A stretch of DNA of 64,000 nt from Chloroflexota bacterium (lineage in GTDB: Bacteria > Chloroflexota > Dormibacteria > Dormibacterales > Dormibacteraceae), in assembly GCA_005880695.1 (NCBI GenBank), contig VBGR01000044.1, positions 1-64,000 of the forward strand, read 5' to 3'. How positions within the stretch are numbered: the stretch's first letter is position 1; the number at the start of each line of letters is the position of its first letter. The position numbers and the translations under genes are program-made. Of this stretch, positions 42,455 through 52,248 are shown one piece after another. The notes below the pieces were generated by a model. It was not told the DNA's origin, searched no databases, and saw nothing but the letters and a program-made list of their open reading frames with translations.

Positions 42455-42640
42455 GGCTCCATCTCGCCTGCGCTCGACCGCCTACGGCGGCACGGGGGAC
42501 CCCATCCGGGTTGGGGTCCCGGATGGGGACGGCACCGGCGGCGGGCCGCGCTCCGCACGGCCCTGCCCCCCTTCGGCCGCACTCGCGGCCGCCCCTGGCC
42601 TTGCGCCGGGGCCCCAAACCTTGCCTCCACCACGGGTCGC
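42410..42640. repeat. G/C palindromic repeat cluster between small- and large-subunit genes
   Basis: About 230 bp containing several strong palindromes: GGGGGGC-TTC-GCCCCCC (42421-42437), and GGGACCCCA (42496-42504) paired with TGGGGTCCC (42512-42520). There is an alternative pairing of CCCCATCC with GGATGGGG. It holds no credible gene apart from the possible extended N-terminus of the large subunit. The core GGGCTTCGCCC is shared with the element at 39955-40022. Confidence 0.6.
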
Positions 42641-42644
42641 CTGC

Positions 42645-43139
42645 TCAACTCATCCTCTCCGCGGCTAGCTCGACGGCTTCGATGATCTTCACGTAGCCGG
42701 TGCACCGGCAGAGGTTGCCCGCCAGAGCCTCCTTGATCCCATCGCGCGACGGCCGGGGATCGCGCACCAGCAGAGCTTTCGCCGCCAGCAGGATCCCTGG
42801 AGTGCAGTACCCACACTGCGCCGCACCGAGCTCCGCGAAGGCGACCTGCAGCGGGTGCGGGGCCGCCCCCTCCGCCAGACCCTCGACGGTCGTCAGCTCC
42901 CGACCCTCCGCCTGGAGTGGCAGGAGCAGGCAGCTCAGCTGCGGCTCGCCGTCCACCAGCACCGTGCAGGTCCCGCACTCGCCCAGCTCGCAGCCGTGCT
43001 TGGTGCCGGTCAGCTTCAGGTCTTCGCGGAGCACCTCGAGCAGCGTCTTGTGAACCGGCAGGTAGAGCTCCAAGTCCTCGCCGTTCACACGGAGCCGGGT
43101 GAGCTCACGTTGGACCGGCCGGTCCAGCTCGCTCCTCAT
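42645..43139 (-). CDS. hcrC: [2Fe-2S] small subunit of the molybdenum hydroxylase (HcrC-like)
   Basis: 164 residues from ATG 43139. The plant-type [2Fe-2S] motif GCELGECGTC plus a fourth cysteine (LSCLLL) forms the first cluster. The second cluster has CGYCTPG and LCRCTGY. This is the standard two-cluster subunit of xanthine-dehydrogenase-type enzymes. It is the first subunit in the usual small-large-FAD order, transcribed leftwards. A longer open frame (to 43187) is not needed. The gene lies 11 bp after the stop of a membrane-protein gene on the same strand, so that gene may be part of the operon. Confidence 0.92.
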   Translation of the reverse strand: MRSELDRPVQRELTRLRVNGEDLELYLPVHKTLLEVLREDLKLTGTKHGCELGECGTCTVLVDGEPQLSCLLLPLQAEGRELTTVEGLAEGAAPHPLQVAFAELGAAQCGYCTPGILLAAKALLVRDPRPSRDGIKEALAGNLCRCTGYVKIIEAVELAAERMS

Positions 43140-43150
43140 CGGGCTCAACT

Positions 43151-44038
43151 CTACGTCCCGACCGCGGGCTCTCCGGAATGCCTCCACTGCCAGCCACCGA
43201 ACCAGAGCGCCCAGGCCGCGGTGAGCACCAGCGCCGCCGCCGGAACCAGCGCCAGGCCCATGCCGCTGGCCCCGAGCAGGAGCATTCCGATCCCGGTTCC
43301 CATCACGGCCGCCCCCGCGGCCAGCCCCAGCGGGTTCCAGCCGGGCGGCGTCGTCCGGGAGCGCAGCCGGAGGAAGCTCGTGAGAAGGATCCAGGTGCCG
43401 GCCAGCGTCAGCGGCCAGGCGGCCAGGGAGCGGAGCTGGTCAAGGGTCCAGCCCTGCGCCAGGCCGAGCAGGGCCAGGACTCCGAGCCAGGCCAGCGCCA
43501 CCACGCCGAGAGCCGTCAGCGTCAAACCGAACCCGGGCGCCAGGCAGGGCTGCCAGAGCAAGCGCACCGCGACCGCCATGAGGAACGCGCTGGCCGTGAG
43601 CAGCGCCAGCTCGCCGAGCCCGCTCCCGCCGACAACCGAAGCGACCAGGCAGGCCGCCAGGAGGACGCCGGCCAGGATCCCACCCAGGGCGCCGAACCGG
43701 CTGCCGGTCACCGTCCAGAGACCGCCGATCGTGGCCAGCAGGCCGCCGGCCAGCAGCAGGACGGCCCAGCCGCGAAGGTCGCCGAAGAAGAGGTCGACCA
43801 CGATCTCGCTCAGGCCGAAGGCGAGCACGAGCCCGCCAGCGGCCCGCCGCCGGCTGCCCATCCACCAGACGCCGATGAGGACGGCGGCACCGGCCAACGA
43901 GCGCCAGGCTCCGAGCCAGGCCACCTGGGCCGAGCCGCCTGGCGCCGTCAGGACCTGCGTCAAGCCGAGCAGCCCGGCCAGGAGCAGGACCAATCCGCCC
44001 GCGGTCGAAACCCAGCGCCAGACGCGGGGTGCGTCCAT
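43151..44038 (-). CDS. Polytopic membrane protein upstream of the molybdenum hydroxylase
   Basis: 295 residues with about nine or ten hydrophobic helices, Leu/Ala/Gly-rich, no recognised domain. It starts MDAPRVWRWVSTAGGL (ATG 44038). The open frame continues upstream but only as antisense of the CoA-transferase gene. It lies 11 bp before hcrC and is probably co-transcribed with hcrCAB, hence a candidate transporter or membrane anchor for the pathway; this is positional inference. It is divergent from the CoA-transferase genes with 19 bp between starts. Confidence 0.72.
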   Translation of the reverse strand: MDAPRVWRWVSTAGGLVLLLAGLLGLTQVLTAPGGSAQVAWLGAWRSLAGAAVLIGVWWMGSRRRAAGGLVLAFGLSEIVVDLFFGDLRGWAVLLLAGGLLATIGGLWTVTGSRFGALGGILAGVLLAACLVASVVGGSGLGELALLTASAFLMAVAVRLLWQPCLAPGFGLTLTALGVVALAWLGVLALLGLAQGWTLDQLRSLAAWPLTLAGTWILLTSFLRLRSRTTPPGWNPLGLAAGAAVMGTGIGMLLLGASGMGLALVPAAALVLTAAWALWFGGWQWRHSGEPAVGT

Positions 44039-44057
44039 CGGATACCAATATTCGGGG

Positions 44058-44957
44058 ATGGAGACCGGCAAGGTGATGACGATGAGCGATGCGGTCGCGA
44101 GGTTCGTCCCCGACGGCTCCGCTGTGGCGATCGGCTGCTGCCTCGAGCCGCTGGTCCCGTTTGCGGCAGGCCACGAGCTGATCAGGCAGGGCCGGACCGG
44201 CCTGAACCTGATCGGGCCGATCTCGGATTCACTCTTCGACCAGCTGATCGGCGCGGGCTGCGCCGCCCGCGTGACGGCCGCCTGGGTCGGTAACGTCAGC
44301 GAGGGCCTCGGCCACAACTACCGGCGGGCCGCCGAGTCCGGGCAGCCCAAGCCGCTGGAGATTCGCGACCACTCGAACTTTTCGATCGCACTCGCGCTCT
44401 GGGCCGCCGCCTGGGCCACGCCCTACCTGCCCACCAGGACGCTCCTCGGGAGCGACATCATCGAGTCGAATCCGGACCTGGTGGTCGCCGACGGGCTGGT
44501 CCGGGTCGCTGCCCTGAAGCCGGACGTCACGATCCTCCACGTGCAGCGGGCCGACGCGGCGGGCCGCGCCCACGCCTGGGGTCCACTGGGCGTCGCCGAA
44601 GAGGCGGCCCTGGCGGCCGGGCGGGTGATCCTCTCCTGTGAGGAGCTCGTGGATCCGGAGGTCATCCTTTCGGACCCGAACCGGGTGCTGGTTGCCGAGG
44701 CGAAGGTCGTGGCCGTCGTGCCCGAACCTGGCGGCGCTCATCCGGCGCCGGTGCAGGGCTACTGGCGGCGTGACCACGGTTTCGTGCGCGACTACGCTGA
44801 GCGCTCTCGAACCCGCGAGGGCTTCCTCGAGTGGCTCCAGGAATGGGTGCTGGCACCGCCCGACCGGGCCGCTTACCTGGCCCGGCTCAGCGACACCGAG
44901 CCACTCCGCATCCGCCGGCACCGGCTCTCCGCACCTGTCGACTACGGCGATGAGTGA
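44058..44957 (+). CDS. CoA-transferase alpha subunit (GctA/IpdA-like)
   Basis: 299 residues of the family I CoA-transferase alpha type, with segments MSDAVARFVPDGSAVAIGCC, GPISDSLFDQLIGAG, DVTILHVQRADAAGRAHAWG and LSCEELVDP. It resembles the glutaconate CoA-transferase alpha subunit or IpdA of the steroid ring-degradation pathway; the substrate is not known. It overlaps the beta gene by 8 bp. CAATAT lies 6 bp before ATG 44058, so the transcript may be leaderless. An AATATT palindrome lies between the two divergent starts. Confidence 0.85.
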   Translation: METGKVMTMSDAVARFVPDGSAVAIGCCLEPLVPFAAGHELIRQGRTGLNLIGPISDSLFDQLIGAGCAARVTAAWVGNVSEGLGHNYRRAAESGQPKPLEIRDHSNFSIALALWAAAWATPYLPTRTLLGSDIIESNPDLVVADGLVRVAALKPDVTILHVQRADAAGRAHAWGPLGVAEEAALAAGRVILSCEELVDPEVILSDPNRVLVAEAKVVAVVPEPGGAHPAPVQGYWRRDHGFVRDYAERSRTREGFLEWLQEWVLAPPDRAAYLARLSDTEPLRIRRHRLSAPVDYGDE

Positions 44958-45729
44958 CCGCTACACGCCGCAGGAGCTGATGGTCGCGGCGGCGGCGCGG
45001 GAGATCGCCGACGGCGACCTGGTCTTCGTCGGCATGCGGCTCCCGATCCTGGCCTACGCGGTCGCGCGCAGCACGCACGCGCCGCGTGCTCGCGCCCTTT
45101 ACGAGCTGGGTCTGCTGCGAGACTGGCCGGCGGAAGCCTTCCTCGGTACCATGGGCGACCCACCTAACGTGGTGGGCGCCCTCTGGTCGACGCGCCTGAG
45201 CAACGTGATGGGGGTGCTCGCCCAGGGACTGGCCGACCTCGGCTTCATCGGCGGCGCCGAGGTCGATCGCTTCGGAAACCTCAATACCAGCTATATCGGC
45301 GACTTCAGGCAGCCGAAGGTGAAGCTGCCGGGCAGCGGCGGCGGCGCTGACATCGCCATCCTGAGCCGCCGCTGGGTCACCCTTCTGAGCCATGAGCGGC
45401 GGCGCCTGGTCGACCGCGTTTCCTACGTGACGTCTCCCGGATATGGCGACGGCAGCCCCGGCTGGCGGGGCCGGCAGGGCTTACCGGGCGGCGGTCCGGC
45501 GGCGATCGTGACCACGCTCGCGGTTCTCCGTTTTCCCCCGGAGGGAGGCGAGGCGCACCTCGATTCCGTGCACCCAGGACACAGCGTCGAGGAGGTCCGC
45601 GCCGAGACCGGGTGGGATCTCCAGGTGAGACCTGGCGCGGGCGAAACGCCCGGACCGAGCAAGCGGGAGCTGGAACAGATCCGGAGGTTCGACCCCGACG
45701 GATTCTGGACCCGCCGGTCGGAAGCCTGA
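44950..45729 (+). CDS. CoA-transferase beta subunit (GctB/IpdB-like)
   Basis: 259 residues, the partner of the preceding gene. Motifs are ARALYELGLL (with the Glu expected to be acylated), GDPPNVVGALWSTRLSNVMG, and the typical GGAEVDRFGNLNTSYIGDF and KLPGSGGGADIA. Together the alpha and beta subunits form a CoA-transferase or a CoA-dependent ring-opening hydrolase. ATG 44950 overlaps the alpha stop by 8 bp. Given the molybdenum hydroxylase and thiolase nearby, a role in CoA activation or ring cleavage of a cyclic acid fits, but is inference. Confidence 0.85.
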   Translation: MSDRYTPQELMVAAAAREIADGDLVFVGMRLPILAYAVARSTHAPRARALYELGLLRDWPAEAFLGTMGDPPNVVGALWSTRLSNVMGVLAQGLADLGFIGGAEVDRFGNLNTSYIGDFRQPKVKLPGSGGGADIAILSRRWVTLLSHERRRLVDRVSYVTSPGYGDGSPGWRGRQGLPGGGPAAIVTTLAVLRFPPEGGEAHLDSVHPGHSVEEVRAETGWDLQVRPGAGETPGPSKRELEQIRRFDPDGFWTRRSEA

Positions 45730-45801
45730 CGCAGAGCGGAAATCAGGAGGCGCCGGCCGAAGCGGAAATTAAGGCGTCATAAATGCGCATTTCCGGCGTT
45801 T

Positions 45802-45820
45802 GTCAAGTAAATTGGTTGAC
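45802..45820. promoter_or_regulatory. Inverted repeat upstream of the HD-GYP regulator
   Basis: GTCAA (45802-45806) and TTGAC (45816-45820) form a perfect inverted repeat with a 9-bp AT-rich centre, in a short gap after the CoA-transferase genes. It is a candidate operator or promoter element for the response regulator whose ATG is at 45836. Confidence 0.35.
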
Positions 45821-45835
45821 TGCCAAGACCCCGAG

Positions 45836-46846
45836 ATGAACTCAGAAGACGATTCAGCCCAGTCCGGGGGGGTCAGGGCGGTGAGCACTCAGCGCGTTCT
45901 GCTCGTCGACGACGTGCCCGCGAACAACCAGCTGCTGCGCGCCTACCTGCAGTCCCTCGACTGCGACGTTTCGTCTGCGGGCAGCGGTGAAGAGGCCCTC
46001 GAGGCCGCCTTCCAGTCGCCGCCGGACCTCGTCTTGCTCGACGCACAAATGCCGGGAATGGACGGGTTCGAAGTCTGCCGCCGCTTGAAGGCCAGCGCGG
46101 TCTGCCGGCTGACACCGGTTGTCATGGTCACTTCCCTCACGGCGGTGGAGGACCGCGTCAAGGCACTCGAGGCCGGGGCGGATGACTTCCTCAGCAAGCC
46201 CGTCGACCGCGTCGAGCTGGTGACTCGCGCGCAGACGCTGCTGCGGCTGAAGGCGACCTACGACCGGCTCGAAGACAGCCAGCAGGTGATCCTGACGCTG
46301 GCCCGCACCGTGGAGGCCAAGGACAAGTACACCGAAGCCCACACCGCCCGCGTGGCGGCGAGCTCGGAGGCTCTCGCGCGCTGCGCCGGGCTCAAGGGGG
46401 CCGACCTGGAGTCGATCGCGTTCGGCGCCGCCGTGCACGACATCGGCAAGCTCGGCATCCCTGACGCGGTCCTGCTCAAGCCGGGCCCACTGAACGTGGA
46501 CGAGTGGCTGATCATGCGCCAGCACCCGCTGATCGGCGCCGAGATCGTGCGTCCGCTGCGCAACGCGGGAGCGCTCTCGGCGATCATCCGGCATCACCAC
46601 GAGCGCGTCGACGGGACCGGTTACCCGGACCGCCTGCGCGGCAAGGAAATCCCGCTCACGGCCCGCATCGTCGCCATCTGCGACGGCTATGACGCGATGG
46701 TGAGCGACCGGCCCTACCGGCGCGGCCGTTCGCGGCAGGAGGCGGTGGACGTGCTGCGCGACGGGGCCGGCACGCATTGGGATGCCGACCTGGTCGACGA
46801 GTTCATCGGCTCGGTGCTCGACCGCCGGAGGCTGCGCGCCGTATGA
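45836..46846 (+). CDS. Response regulator with HD-GYP domain
   Basis: 336 residues. The receiver domain has the acidic pair in [10 protein letters not shown], the phosphoacceptor Asp69 (LLLDAQMPG) and lysine in LSKPV. The HD-GYP domain has [29 protein letters not shown] and [11 protein letters not shown], the residues for c-di-GMP phosphodiesterase activity. It should hydrolyse c-di-GMP when phosphorylated. ATG 45836 is preferred over an upstream TTG at 45800. The stop overlaps the kinase start (ATGA), so it is first of a phosphorelay operon. Confidence 0.93.
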   Translation: MNSEDDSAQSGGVRAVSTQRVLLVDDVPANNQLLRAYLQSLDCDVSSAGSGEEALEAAFQSPPDLVLLDAQMPGMDGFEVCRRLKASAVCRLTPVVMVTSLTAVEDRVKALEAGADDFLSKPVDRVELVTRAQTLLRLKATYDRLEDSQQVILTLARTVEAKDKYTEAHTARVAASSEALARCAGLKGADLESIAFGAAVHDIGKLGIPDAVLLKPGPLNVDEWLIMRQHPLIGAEIVRPLRNAGALSAIIRHHHERVDGTGYPDRLRGKEIPLTARIVAICDGYDAMVSDRPYRRGRSRQEAVDVLRDGAGTHWDADLVDEFIGSVLDRRRLRAV

Positions 46847-49596
46847 GGCTGTCGCTGCGCTCGCGGGCGGTGGTCATCGTCGTCGTGATGGCGCTGGTCT
46901 TCGTCATCGGCGTGCTGACGATCGTCGGCGCTGCCTACCGCTCCGGCCAGAACCAGATGCAGGAGTCGAGCGCGCGGCAGGCGGAGATCGATGCGCGCCG
47001 GCTGGAGACAGGCATGGTCGACCAGCAGAGCGGCCTGCGCGGCTACGTCAGCACCGGCCTCTCGCAGTTCCTGCAGCCTTATGCGCTCGGGCGAACCGAG
47101 GTTGCCGATGCCGAAGGACGCCTCGATCAGGAGGTAGGCGGCGCGCAGGCGAGACCGCTGCTGGGCACTGTCAAAAGCCGGGTTCGGGAGTGGCAGTCGT
47201 GGGCGGCCGGACAGGTGGCGCTGGTGCAGGCGGGCGGAGCCCGCTCGGACGTTCAGGCGAGCCTCCAGGGCAAGTCACTTTTCGACGCCTTCCAGAAGGA
47301 TTTCGACAGGCTGCTGGCGATCGAGCAGACGGCAGCCGCGGACACCCAGGCCAGGGCGGCGTCGCAGCTGGCGATCCTGATCTGGGTCGCGCTCGCCGTG
47401 GGCCTGCTCGGTCTGGCCGTGCTCACCTTGCTGGCGGTGGTGATCTTTCCGGGCACGCTGGCCCCGATGGAACGCCTGATGGCCATGGCCATCGCGCTCT
47501 CCAAGGGTGCCAGCGTGAACATCCCGTATCGCGAGCGAAAGGACGAAGTCGGCCGGCTGGCCGAGGCCCTGGCCGCCTGGGAGCGCTCCAGCGGAGACCG
47601 GCTCAAGCTTTCCCGCGCCATGCTGGAAGTCAGCAGCGAGGTCGAGCGCGACCGGGTCATCGAACTCGGGATGGCGCGGCTCCGCGAGGTGTTGGACGCC
47701 GCCGAGGTGGTGATAACGCTGCGAACGCCGGCGGGCGACCAGCTGCTGGCCGCGCCGCATCCCTTCCCGCCAGGCAAGATCTTCGACTCGTCGCCCGCGG
47801 CGCAGGCGATGGCGGGCCGGGCCACGATCCGGACCGACCTCCGCCTGCAGGACTGGGACCCGGCCGTGCGCGAGTGGGCCGCTGAGCACAGCTTCGGGCC
47901 CGCGATCGCGGTTCCGATGCTGAGCGCCGGCGAGGTGATCGGTGTGGGTTCCGCGGTGCGGTCCGTGTTCCAGCCGCCTTTCAACGCCGGCGACGTCCAG
48001 AAAGCGGAGGTGGTGGTGACCGCCCTGGCGGCGGGCGTGCACGTCAGCCAGCTCTTCGATGCCTTGCGCGAGGCAAACCGCCAGGCCGACCGGGCGAGCC
48101 GCGTCAAGAGCGAGTTCCTGGCCAACATGAGCCACGAGCTGCGCACCCCTCTGAACGCCATCCTCGGCTTCTCGGAGCTGCTCCTCGACGAATCGAACGG
48201 CGAGTACGACAGCGCCACGCGCCGGAGCTTCATCGAGACCATCAACAGCAGCGGCCACCACCTGCTCGCGCTGATCAACGACCTGCTCGACCTGGCCAAG
48301 ATCGAGGCAGGCCGGATGGAGCTGCAGGTCGAGACCTTCGACGTCGCCGAGGCGGTTCGGCAGGTGGTGCACTCGGTTGAGGCGATGGCCATCGCCAAAA
48401 AACTGACGCTGACGGAGCACACCACCGCCGCGGGCGAGATCAGCGCCGACGCCAGGCTCTTCCGGCAGGTCCTCCTGAACCTGCTCTCCAACGCGATCAA
48501 GTTCACGCCTGACGGCGGCAATGTCGGCGTCGTGGCCGGGGGAACCGCGACCGACCTCGAGCTGGCCGTGACCGACAGCGGCATCGGTATCGCCCGGGAA
48601 GACCAGGACCGGATCTTCGACGAGTTCGAGCAGGTCAGCTCAGGCCACAACCGCAGCCAGCCTGGGACTGGTCTGGGCCTGGCCCTCTGCCGGCGCATGG
48701 TCGAGCTCCATCACGGCCGCATCTGGGTCGAGAGCGTGAAAGGAGAGGGCGCCACCTTCCGGGTCCACCTGCCAAGACGCGTGCTCCCAGAGCCCTCCGC
48801 CATCGAGGTGCCGGCTGTCGCCAAAGATGGGAAGCAGCCACTGGTGCTGGTCATCGAGGACGACCCCGCCGCGGCGAGGCTGCTCACGCACTACCTTGCC
48901 TCGGGCGGCTTCAGGGCGGCGGTGGCCTGGAACGGGCGCGAGGCGCTCGAGATGGCGCGCTCGCTGCGACCGGTCGCGATCACGCTCGATATCGTGCTGC
49001 CCGAGCTGGACGGCTGGGAGGTCCTGCGCACGCTGAAGGTCGACGCCGCGACGCGAGACATCCCGGTGGTCGTGGTGTCGATCATCGACAACCAAGTCAC
49101 CGGACGCGCCCTGGGCGCAGTCGACTACTTCGTTAAGCCGATCGACTCCCAGGCGCTGCTCTCGCGGCTGGGCGTTCTCAATCTCGGGAACGGCGCGAAG
49201 GCAGAAAAAACGGTGCGGGTGCTGGCCGTGGACGACGACCCCAGCGCGCTCGATTTGCTCGACCGGATCCTCGGTCCGGCGGGTTACACCATGCTGAGAG
49301 CGGAGACCGGCGAGGAAGCGGTCAAGATCGCCCGGACGAGCCCGCCCGACGTGCTCCTGCTCGACCTGGTGATGCCTGGCATGTCCGGCTTCGAAGTGGT
49401 CTCGGCGCTGCAGGACGAGCCGGCAACGGCCAGGATCCCGATCCTGATCGTGACCTCCAAAGACCTCACCGTCGCCGAGAAGGAGGAGCTGAACGGCCGC
49501 GTGGAAGCTGTGCTCCACAAGGGCTCCCTGGCCCGGGTCGACATCCTGACCTGGCTGAAAGAGCTGGAGGGCAGGACCGCTCAACCGGTCAAGTGA
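46843..49596 (+). CDS. Hybrid sensor histidine kinase with two receivers
   Basis: 917 residues. Two membrane helices flank a periplasmic helical sensor resembling CHASE3 (about 30-180). Then come a HAMP-like linker, a GAF domain (about 275-410), HisKA with His431 in [10 protein letters not shown], a HATPase domain ([29 protein letters not shown]), and two receivers with Asp716 (LDIVLP) and Asp841 (LDLVMPG). The second receiver ends in a Lys-containing HKGSL segment. Signals unknown. ATG 46843 overlaps the HD-GYP regulator stop. Its stop overlaps the next receiver gene. Confidence 0.93.
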   Translation: MRLSLRSRAVVIVVVMALVFVIGVLTIVGAAYRSGQNQMQESSARQAEIDARRLETGMVDQQSGLRGYVSTGLSQFLQPYALGRTEVADAEGRLDQEVGGAQARPLLGTVKSRVREWQSWAAGQVALVQAGGARSDVQASLQGKSLFDAFQKDFDRLLAIEQTAAADTQARAASQLAILIWVALAVGLLGLAVLTLLAVVIFPGTLAPMERLMAMAIALSKGASVNIPYRERKDEVGRLAEALAAWERSSGDRLKLSRAMLEVSSEVERDRVIELGMARLREVLDAAEVVITLRTPAGDQLLAAPHPFPPGKIFDSSPAAQAMAGRATIRTDLRLQDWDPAVREWAAEHSFGPAIAVPMLSAGEVIGVGSAVRSVFQPPFNAGDVQKAEVVVTALAAGVHVSQLFDALREANRQADRASRVKSEFLANMSHELRTPLNAILGFSELLLDESNGEYDSATRRSFIETINSSGHHLLALINDLLDLAKIEAGRMELQVETFDVAEAVRQVVHSVEAMAIAKKLTLTEHTTAAGEISADARLFRQVLLNLLSNAIKFTPDGGNVGVVAGGTATDLELAVTDSGIGIAREDQDRIFDEFEQVSSGHNRSQPGTGLGLALCRRMVELHHGRIWVESVKGEGATFRVHLPRRVLPEPSAIEVPAVAKDGKQPLVLVIEDDPAAARLLTHYLASGGFRAAVAWNGREALEMARSLRPVAITLDIVLPELDGWEVLRTLKVDAATRDIPVVVVSIIDNQVTGRALGAVDYFVKPIDSQALLSRLGVLNLGNGAKAEKTVRVLAVDDDPSALDLLDRILGPAGYTMLRAETGEEAVKIARTSPPDVLLLDLVMPGMSGFEVVSALQDEPATARIPILIVTSKDLTVAEKEELNGRVEAVLHKGSLARVDILTWLKELEGRTAQPVK

Positions 49597-49964
49597 TGCT
49601 TTTCACATTGATCGTTGAAGACAACCCCGCCAACCTGGCGCTCGCCTCTCGCGTGCTGGAGCGGGCCGGACATCGCGTCGCCGGCGTTGCCACCGCCGCC
49701 CAGGCCGTCGACTTCCTGACGCGCGAGCGGCCCGATCTGGTCCTGATGGACATCGGCCTGCCCGACATCGACGGGCTGGAATTGACGCGGCGCCTGCGGG
49801 CTGATCCAGCGACCTCCGGCCTGACCATCGTGGCGCTCACCGCGCACGCGAGGCGCGAGGACGAGGCTGCCGCGCGGGATGCCGGTTGCGACGGCTTCAT
49901 CACCAAGCCGATCGACACCCGGCTGCTGGCCGGCGAGCTAGACAGGATCCTCGCCTCGAAGTAG
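49596..49964 (+). CDS. Stand-alone receiver domain (CheY/DivK-like)
   Basis: 122 residues, a single receiver: LIVEDNPANL, phosphoacceptor Asp52 in LMDIGLPD, the switch Thr in VALTA, and lysine in ITKPID. There is no output domain, so it probably passes phosphate within the relay or binds a partner, as CheY and DivK do. The start is ATG 49596 (overlapping the kinase stop by 1 bp) or GTG 49593. Confidence 0.92.
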   Translation: MLFTLIVEDNPANLALASRVLERAGHRVAGVATAAQAVDFLTRERPDLVLMDIGLPDIDGLELTRRLRADPATSGLTIVALTAHARREDEAAARDAGCDGFITKPIDTRLLAGELDRILASK

Positions 49965-49975
49965 GCCGGAGGCCG

Positions 49976-50755
49976 CTAGGTGCCTTTGAAGTCCGGTTTG
50001 CGCTTCTCGAAGAAGGCGGCGATGCCTTCCGCCGCGTCGTCCGAAGTGAAGATCCGGTTGATCGCCTCCCGCTCCAGCGCGTTGCCGAGGTCGAGCGGCG
50101 CGTCAAAGCCGAGCGTGGTTGTGATCTTGGCCCGGCCGATCGCCTCGCGCGGCCCCGCCGCCAGCTCGGCCGCGTAGTCCAGCGTCTTCTCACGGCACTC
50201 GGCCGCATTCTCGAAGAGCCGGTCGACGACGCCCAGCTTCTCGGCCCCTTCGGAACTGAAGGTGCGGGCCTTGATGATCAGCTCCAGGCCCTTCGACTTC
50301 CCGACCAGGCGCGGCAGCCGCTGGGTGCCGCCGTTGGCGGGAAAGAGGCCCAGGTTGACCTCGGGGAGCCCCAGCTTGTACTCGCCTTTGGAGGCGAACC
50401 GGAGGTCGCAGGCGAGGGCGATCTCGAGCCCGCCTCCCGTGGCGTGCCCGTTGATGCAGGCGATGAAGATCAGGGGTGTCGACTCCATCTTCCGGAGGGT
50501 CTCGTGCATGATCAGCACGGTCATCCAGCGCTGGCGTGGAGTGCCCTTGCGGAATGCCCCGACGTCGGCTCCGGCGGAGAAGAACTTCTCACTCGCGCTG
50601 GTCAGGACGACGGCGCCGATCCCGTCGTCCACGCGCGCGTCATCGATGGTCGCTGCCAGCTCCCGCGCGAACTCCACGTCGTAGGCGTTGGCCGGTGGCC
50701 GGTCGAGCGTGATGATTCCGACCCCGCGGTCCTTCTCCAGCCGGACGACAGGCAT
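49976..50755 (-). CDS. Enoyl-CoA hydratase (crotonase family)
   Basis: 259 residues. Both catalytic glutamates are kept, in GGGLEIALACD and LPEVNLG, with the oxyanion segment SAGADVG. It should hydrate trans-2-enoyl-CoA. GATAAT on the minus strand (50764-50769) lies 8 bp before ATG 50755, so it probably has its own leaderless promoter. It diverges from the aldehyde dehydrogenase gene with 49 bp between starts, and its 3' end lies 12 bp from the receiver gene. Confidence 0.93.
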   Translation of the reverse strand: MPVVRLEKDRGVGIITLDRPPANAYDVEFARELAATIDDARVDDGIGAVVLTSASEKFFSAGADVGAFRKGTPRQRWMTVLIMHETLRKMESTPLIFIACINGHATGGGLEIALACDLRFASKGEYKLGLPEVNLGLFPANGGTQRLPRLVGKSKGLELIIKARTFSSEGAEKLGVVDRLFENAAECREKTLDYAAELAAGPREAIGRAKITTTLGFDAPLDLGNALEREAINRIFTSDDAAEGIAAFFEKRKPDFKGT

Positions 50756-50804
50756 AGCGTTTAATTATCGGGAAGCTTCGAACTCAAGTTTTGGGGGTGC
50801 CGGA

Positions 50805-52238
50805 ATGGCGACGATGATCATCGAGGGGAAGGGGGTCCAGGCGGCCTCGGGCGAGACCTACGAGGTGCGCAACCCGGCCACCGGCGAGGTCGTCGACAAG
50901 GTGCCAGCCGGCGGCGCCGAGGACGTCGACCGCGCCGCCAGAGCGGCGGCCAAGGCCCAGCTCACCTGGGGGAAGCTGGCGCCGGCGGAGCGGGCCAAGA
51001 TCCTGCACAAGGCAGCTGCCAGCGCCCGCGAGAAGGTAGACGTGATCGGACCCCTTTTGACCCTCGAGCAGGGCAAGACGCTCCTCGAGTCGAAGCTGGA
51101 GGCGGAGAGGTTCGCGGACAACATCGCCTGGTTCGCCGACCTTGCCGACAAGGTCCACGGCCAGCACGTGAACCTGGCCAGCACCAAGCTGACGGGGCTC
51201 GTCGTGCGCCGGCCGATCGGCGTGACGGGCGCCATCGTGCCCTGGAACTTCCCGCTCACGCTGGCGGCCAACAAGATCGCGCCGAGCATCGCGGCCGGCA
51301 ATTGCGTGGTGCTCAAGCCCTCGACGACCACGCCGCTGGCGACGCTGGCCGCCGTTCAGGCCCTGATCGACGGCGGGCTGCCGGAGGGCGTCGTGAACGT
51401 GGTGCTCGGCCGGGAGACGGGCGAGGCGATCGTCATGCACCCGCTGATTCGCAAGATCGGGCTCACCGGCTCGACGCCGACCGGCAAGGAGGTCATGGCC
51501 AAAGCGGCCAGGCACCTGAAGAAGCTGACCCTGGAGCTGGGCGGCAGCGATCCCTGTCTGATCATGGAAGACGCCGACCTCGACGCCGCCGCGGCGGGCG
51601 TGCGGGTCGGCCGGTTCTTCAACGCCGGCCAGCAATGCCTTTCGACCAAGCGGGTCTTCGTTCATGAGGCCGTCTTCGACGAGTTCCTCGAGAAGATGAC
51701 CGCCCAGGCCCAGCGCCTCAAGGTCGGCAACGGGATGGAGAAGGAGACCCGGATGGGCCCGATGCACACCGACACCCAGCGCGGGGAGGTCGAGGCCCAG
51801 GTGAAGGACGCCCTCGACGCGGGCGCTCGGATCGTCTATGGAGGCGGGCGGCCGGAGGGAGACGGGTTCGACAAGGGCAACTTCATGAACCCGGTGATCC
51901 TGACCGACGTCCCGGCCGGGAGCCGGATGCTGAGCGAGGAAGTGTTCGGTCCAGCCTTGCCAATCGTCAAGATCTCGGATCTCGATGAAGGCATCCGGCT
52001 GGCCAACGATTCACCCTATGGCCTCGGATCTTCGATCTGGACCCGCAACATGGCCTACGCTTTCCGCGCCATAAACGAGATTGAGGCCGGCTACACCTGG
52101 GTCAACTCCGTGCAGATCGCCTACGACGAGCTGCCCTTCGGAGGGACCAAACAGTCCGGCTTTGGCAAGGAGCACGGAGTGGAAGCGTTTCACGAGTACA
52201 CGGAGATGAAATCCGTGGTGATCGGCGGTCTCGGCTAG
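50805..52238 (+). CDS. NAD(P)-dependent aldehyde dehydrogenase (succinate-semialdehyde dehydrogenase-like)
   Basis: 477 residues. Motifs include PWNFPLTLAANKIAPSIAAGN, GSTPTGKEV, the catalytic Glu in LELGGSDP, the nucleophile Cys in NAGQQCLSTKR, and a C-terminal PFGGTKQSGFGKEHG. The similarity is to succinate-semialdehyde dehydrogenase-type enzymes, but the substrate cannot be read from sequence. ATG 50805 gives the family start; the longer frame upstream is antisense of the hydratase promoter region. It may act with the divergent hydratase in catabolism. Confidence 0.93.
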   Translation: MATMIIEGKGVQAASGETYEVRNPATGEVVDKVPAGGAEDVDRAARAAAKAQLTWGKLAPAERAKILHKAAASAREKVDVIGPLLTLEQGKTLLESKLEAERFADNIAWFADLADKVHGQHVNLASTKLTGLVVRRPIGVTGAIVPWNFPLTLAANKIAPSIAAGNCVVLKPSTTTPLATLAAVQALIDGGLPEGVVNVVLGRETGEAIVMHPLIRKIGLTGSTPTGKEVMAKAARHLKKLTLELGGSDPCLIMEDADLDAAAAGVRVGRFFNAGQQCLSTKRVFVHEAVFDEFLEKMTAQAQRLKVGNGMEKETRMGPMHTDTQRGEVEAQVKDALDAGARIVYGGGRPEGDGFDKGNFMNPVILTDVPAGSRMLSEEVFGPALPIVKISDLDEGIRLANDSPYGLGSSIWTRNMAYAFRAINEIEAGYTWVNSVQIAYDELPFGGTKQSGFGKEHGVEAFHEYTEMKSVVIGGLG

Positions 52239-52248
52239 CAGAAGGCGT

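Noticed and set aside
42855-44057. Plus-strand frame running for 400 codons upstream of the CoA-transferase alpha start
   Set aside because: It is antisense to hcrC and the membrane-protein gene; the conserved protein begins at ATG 44058.
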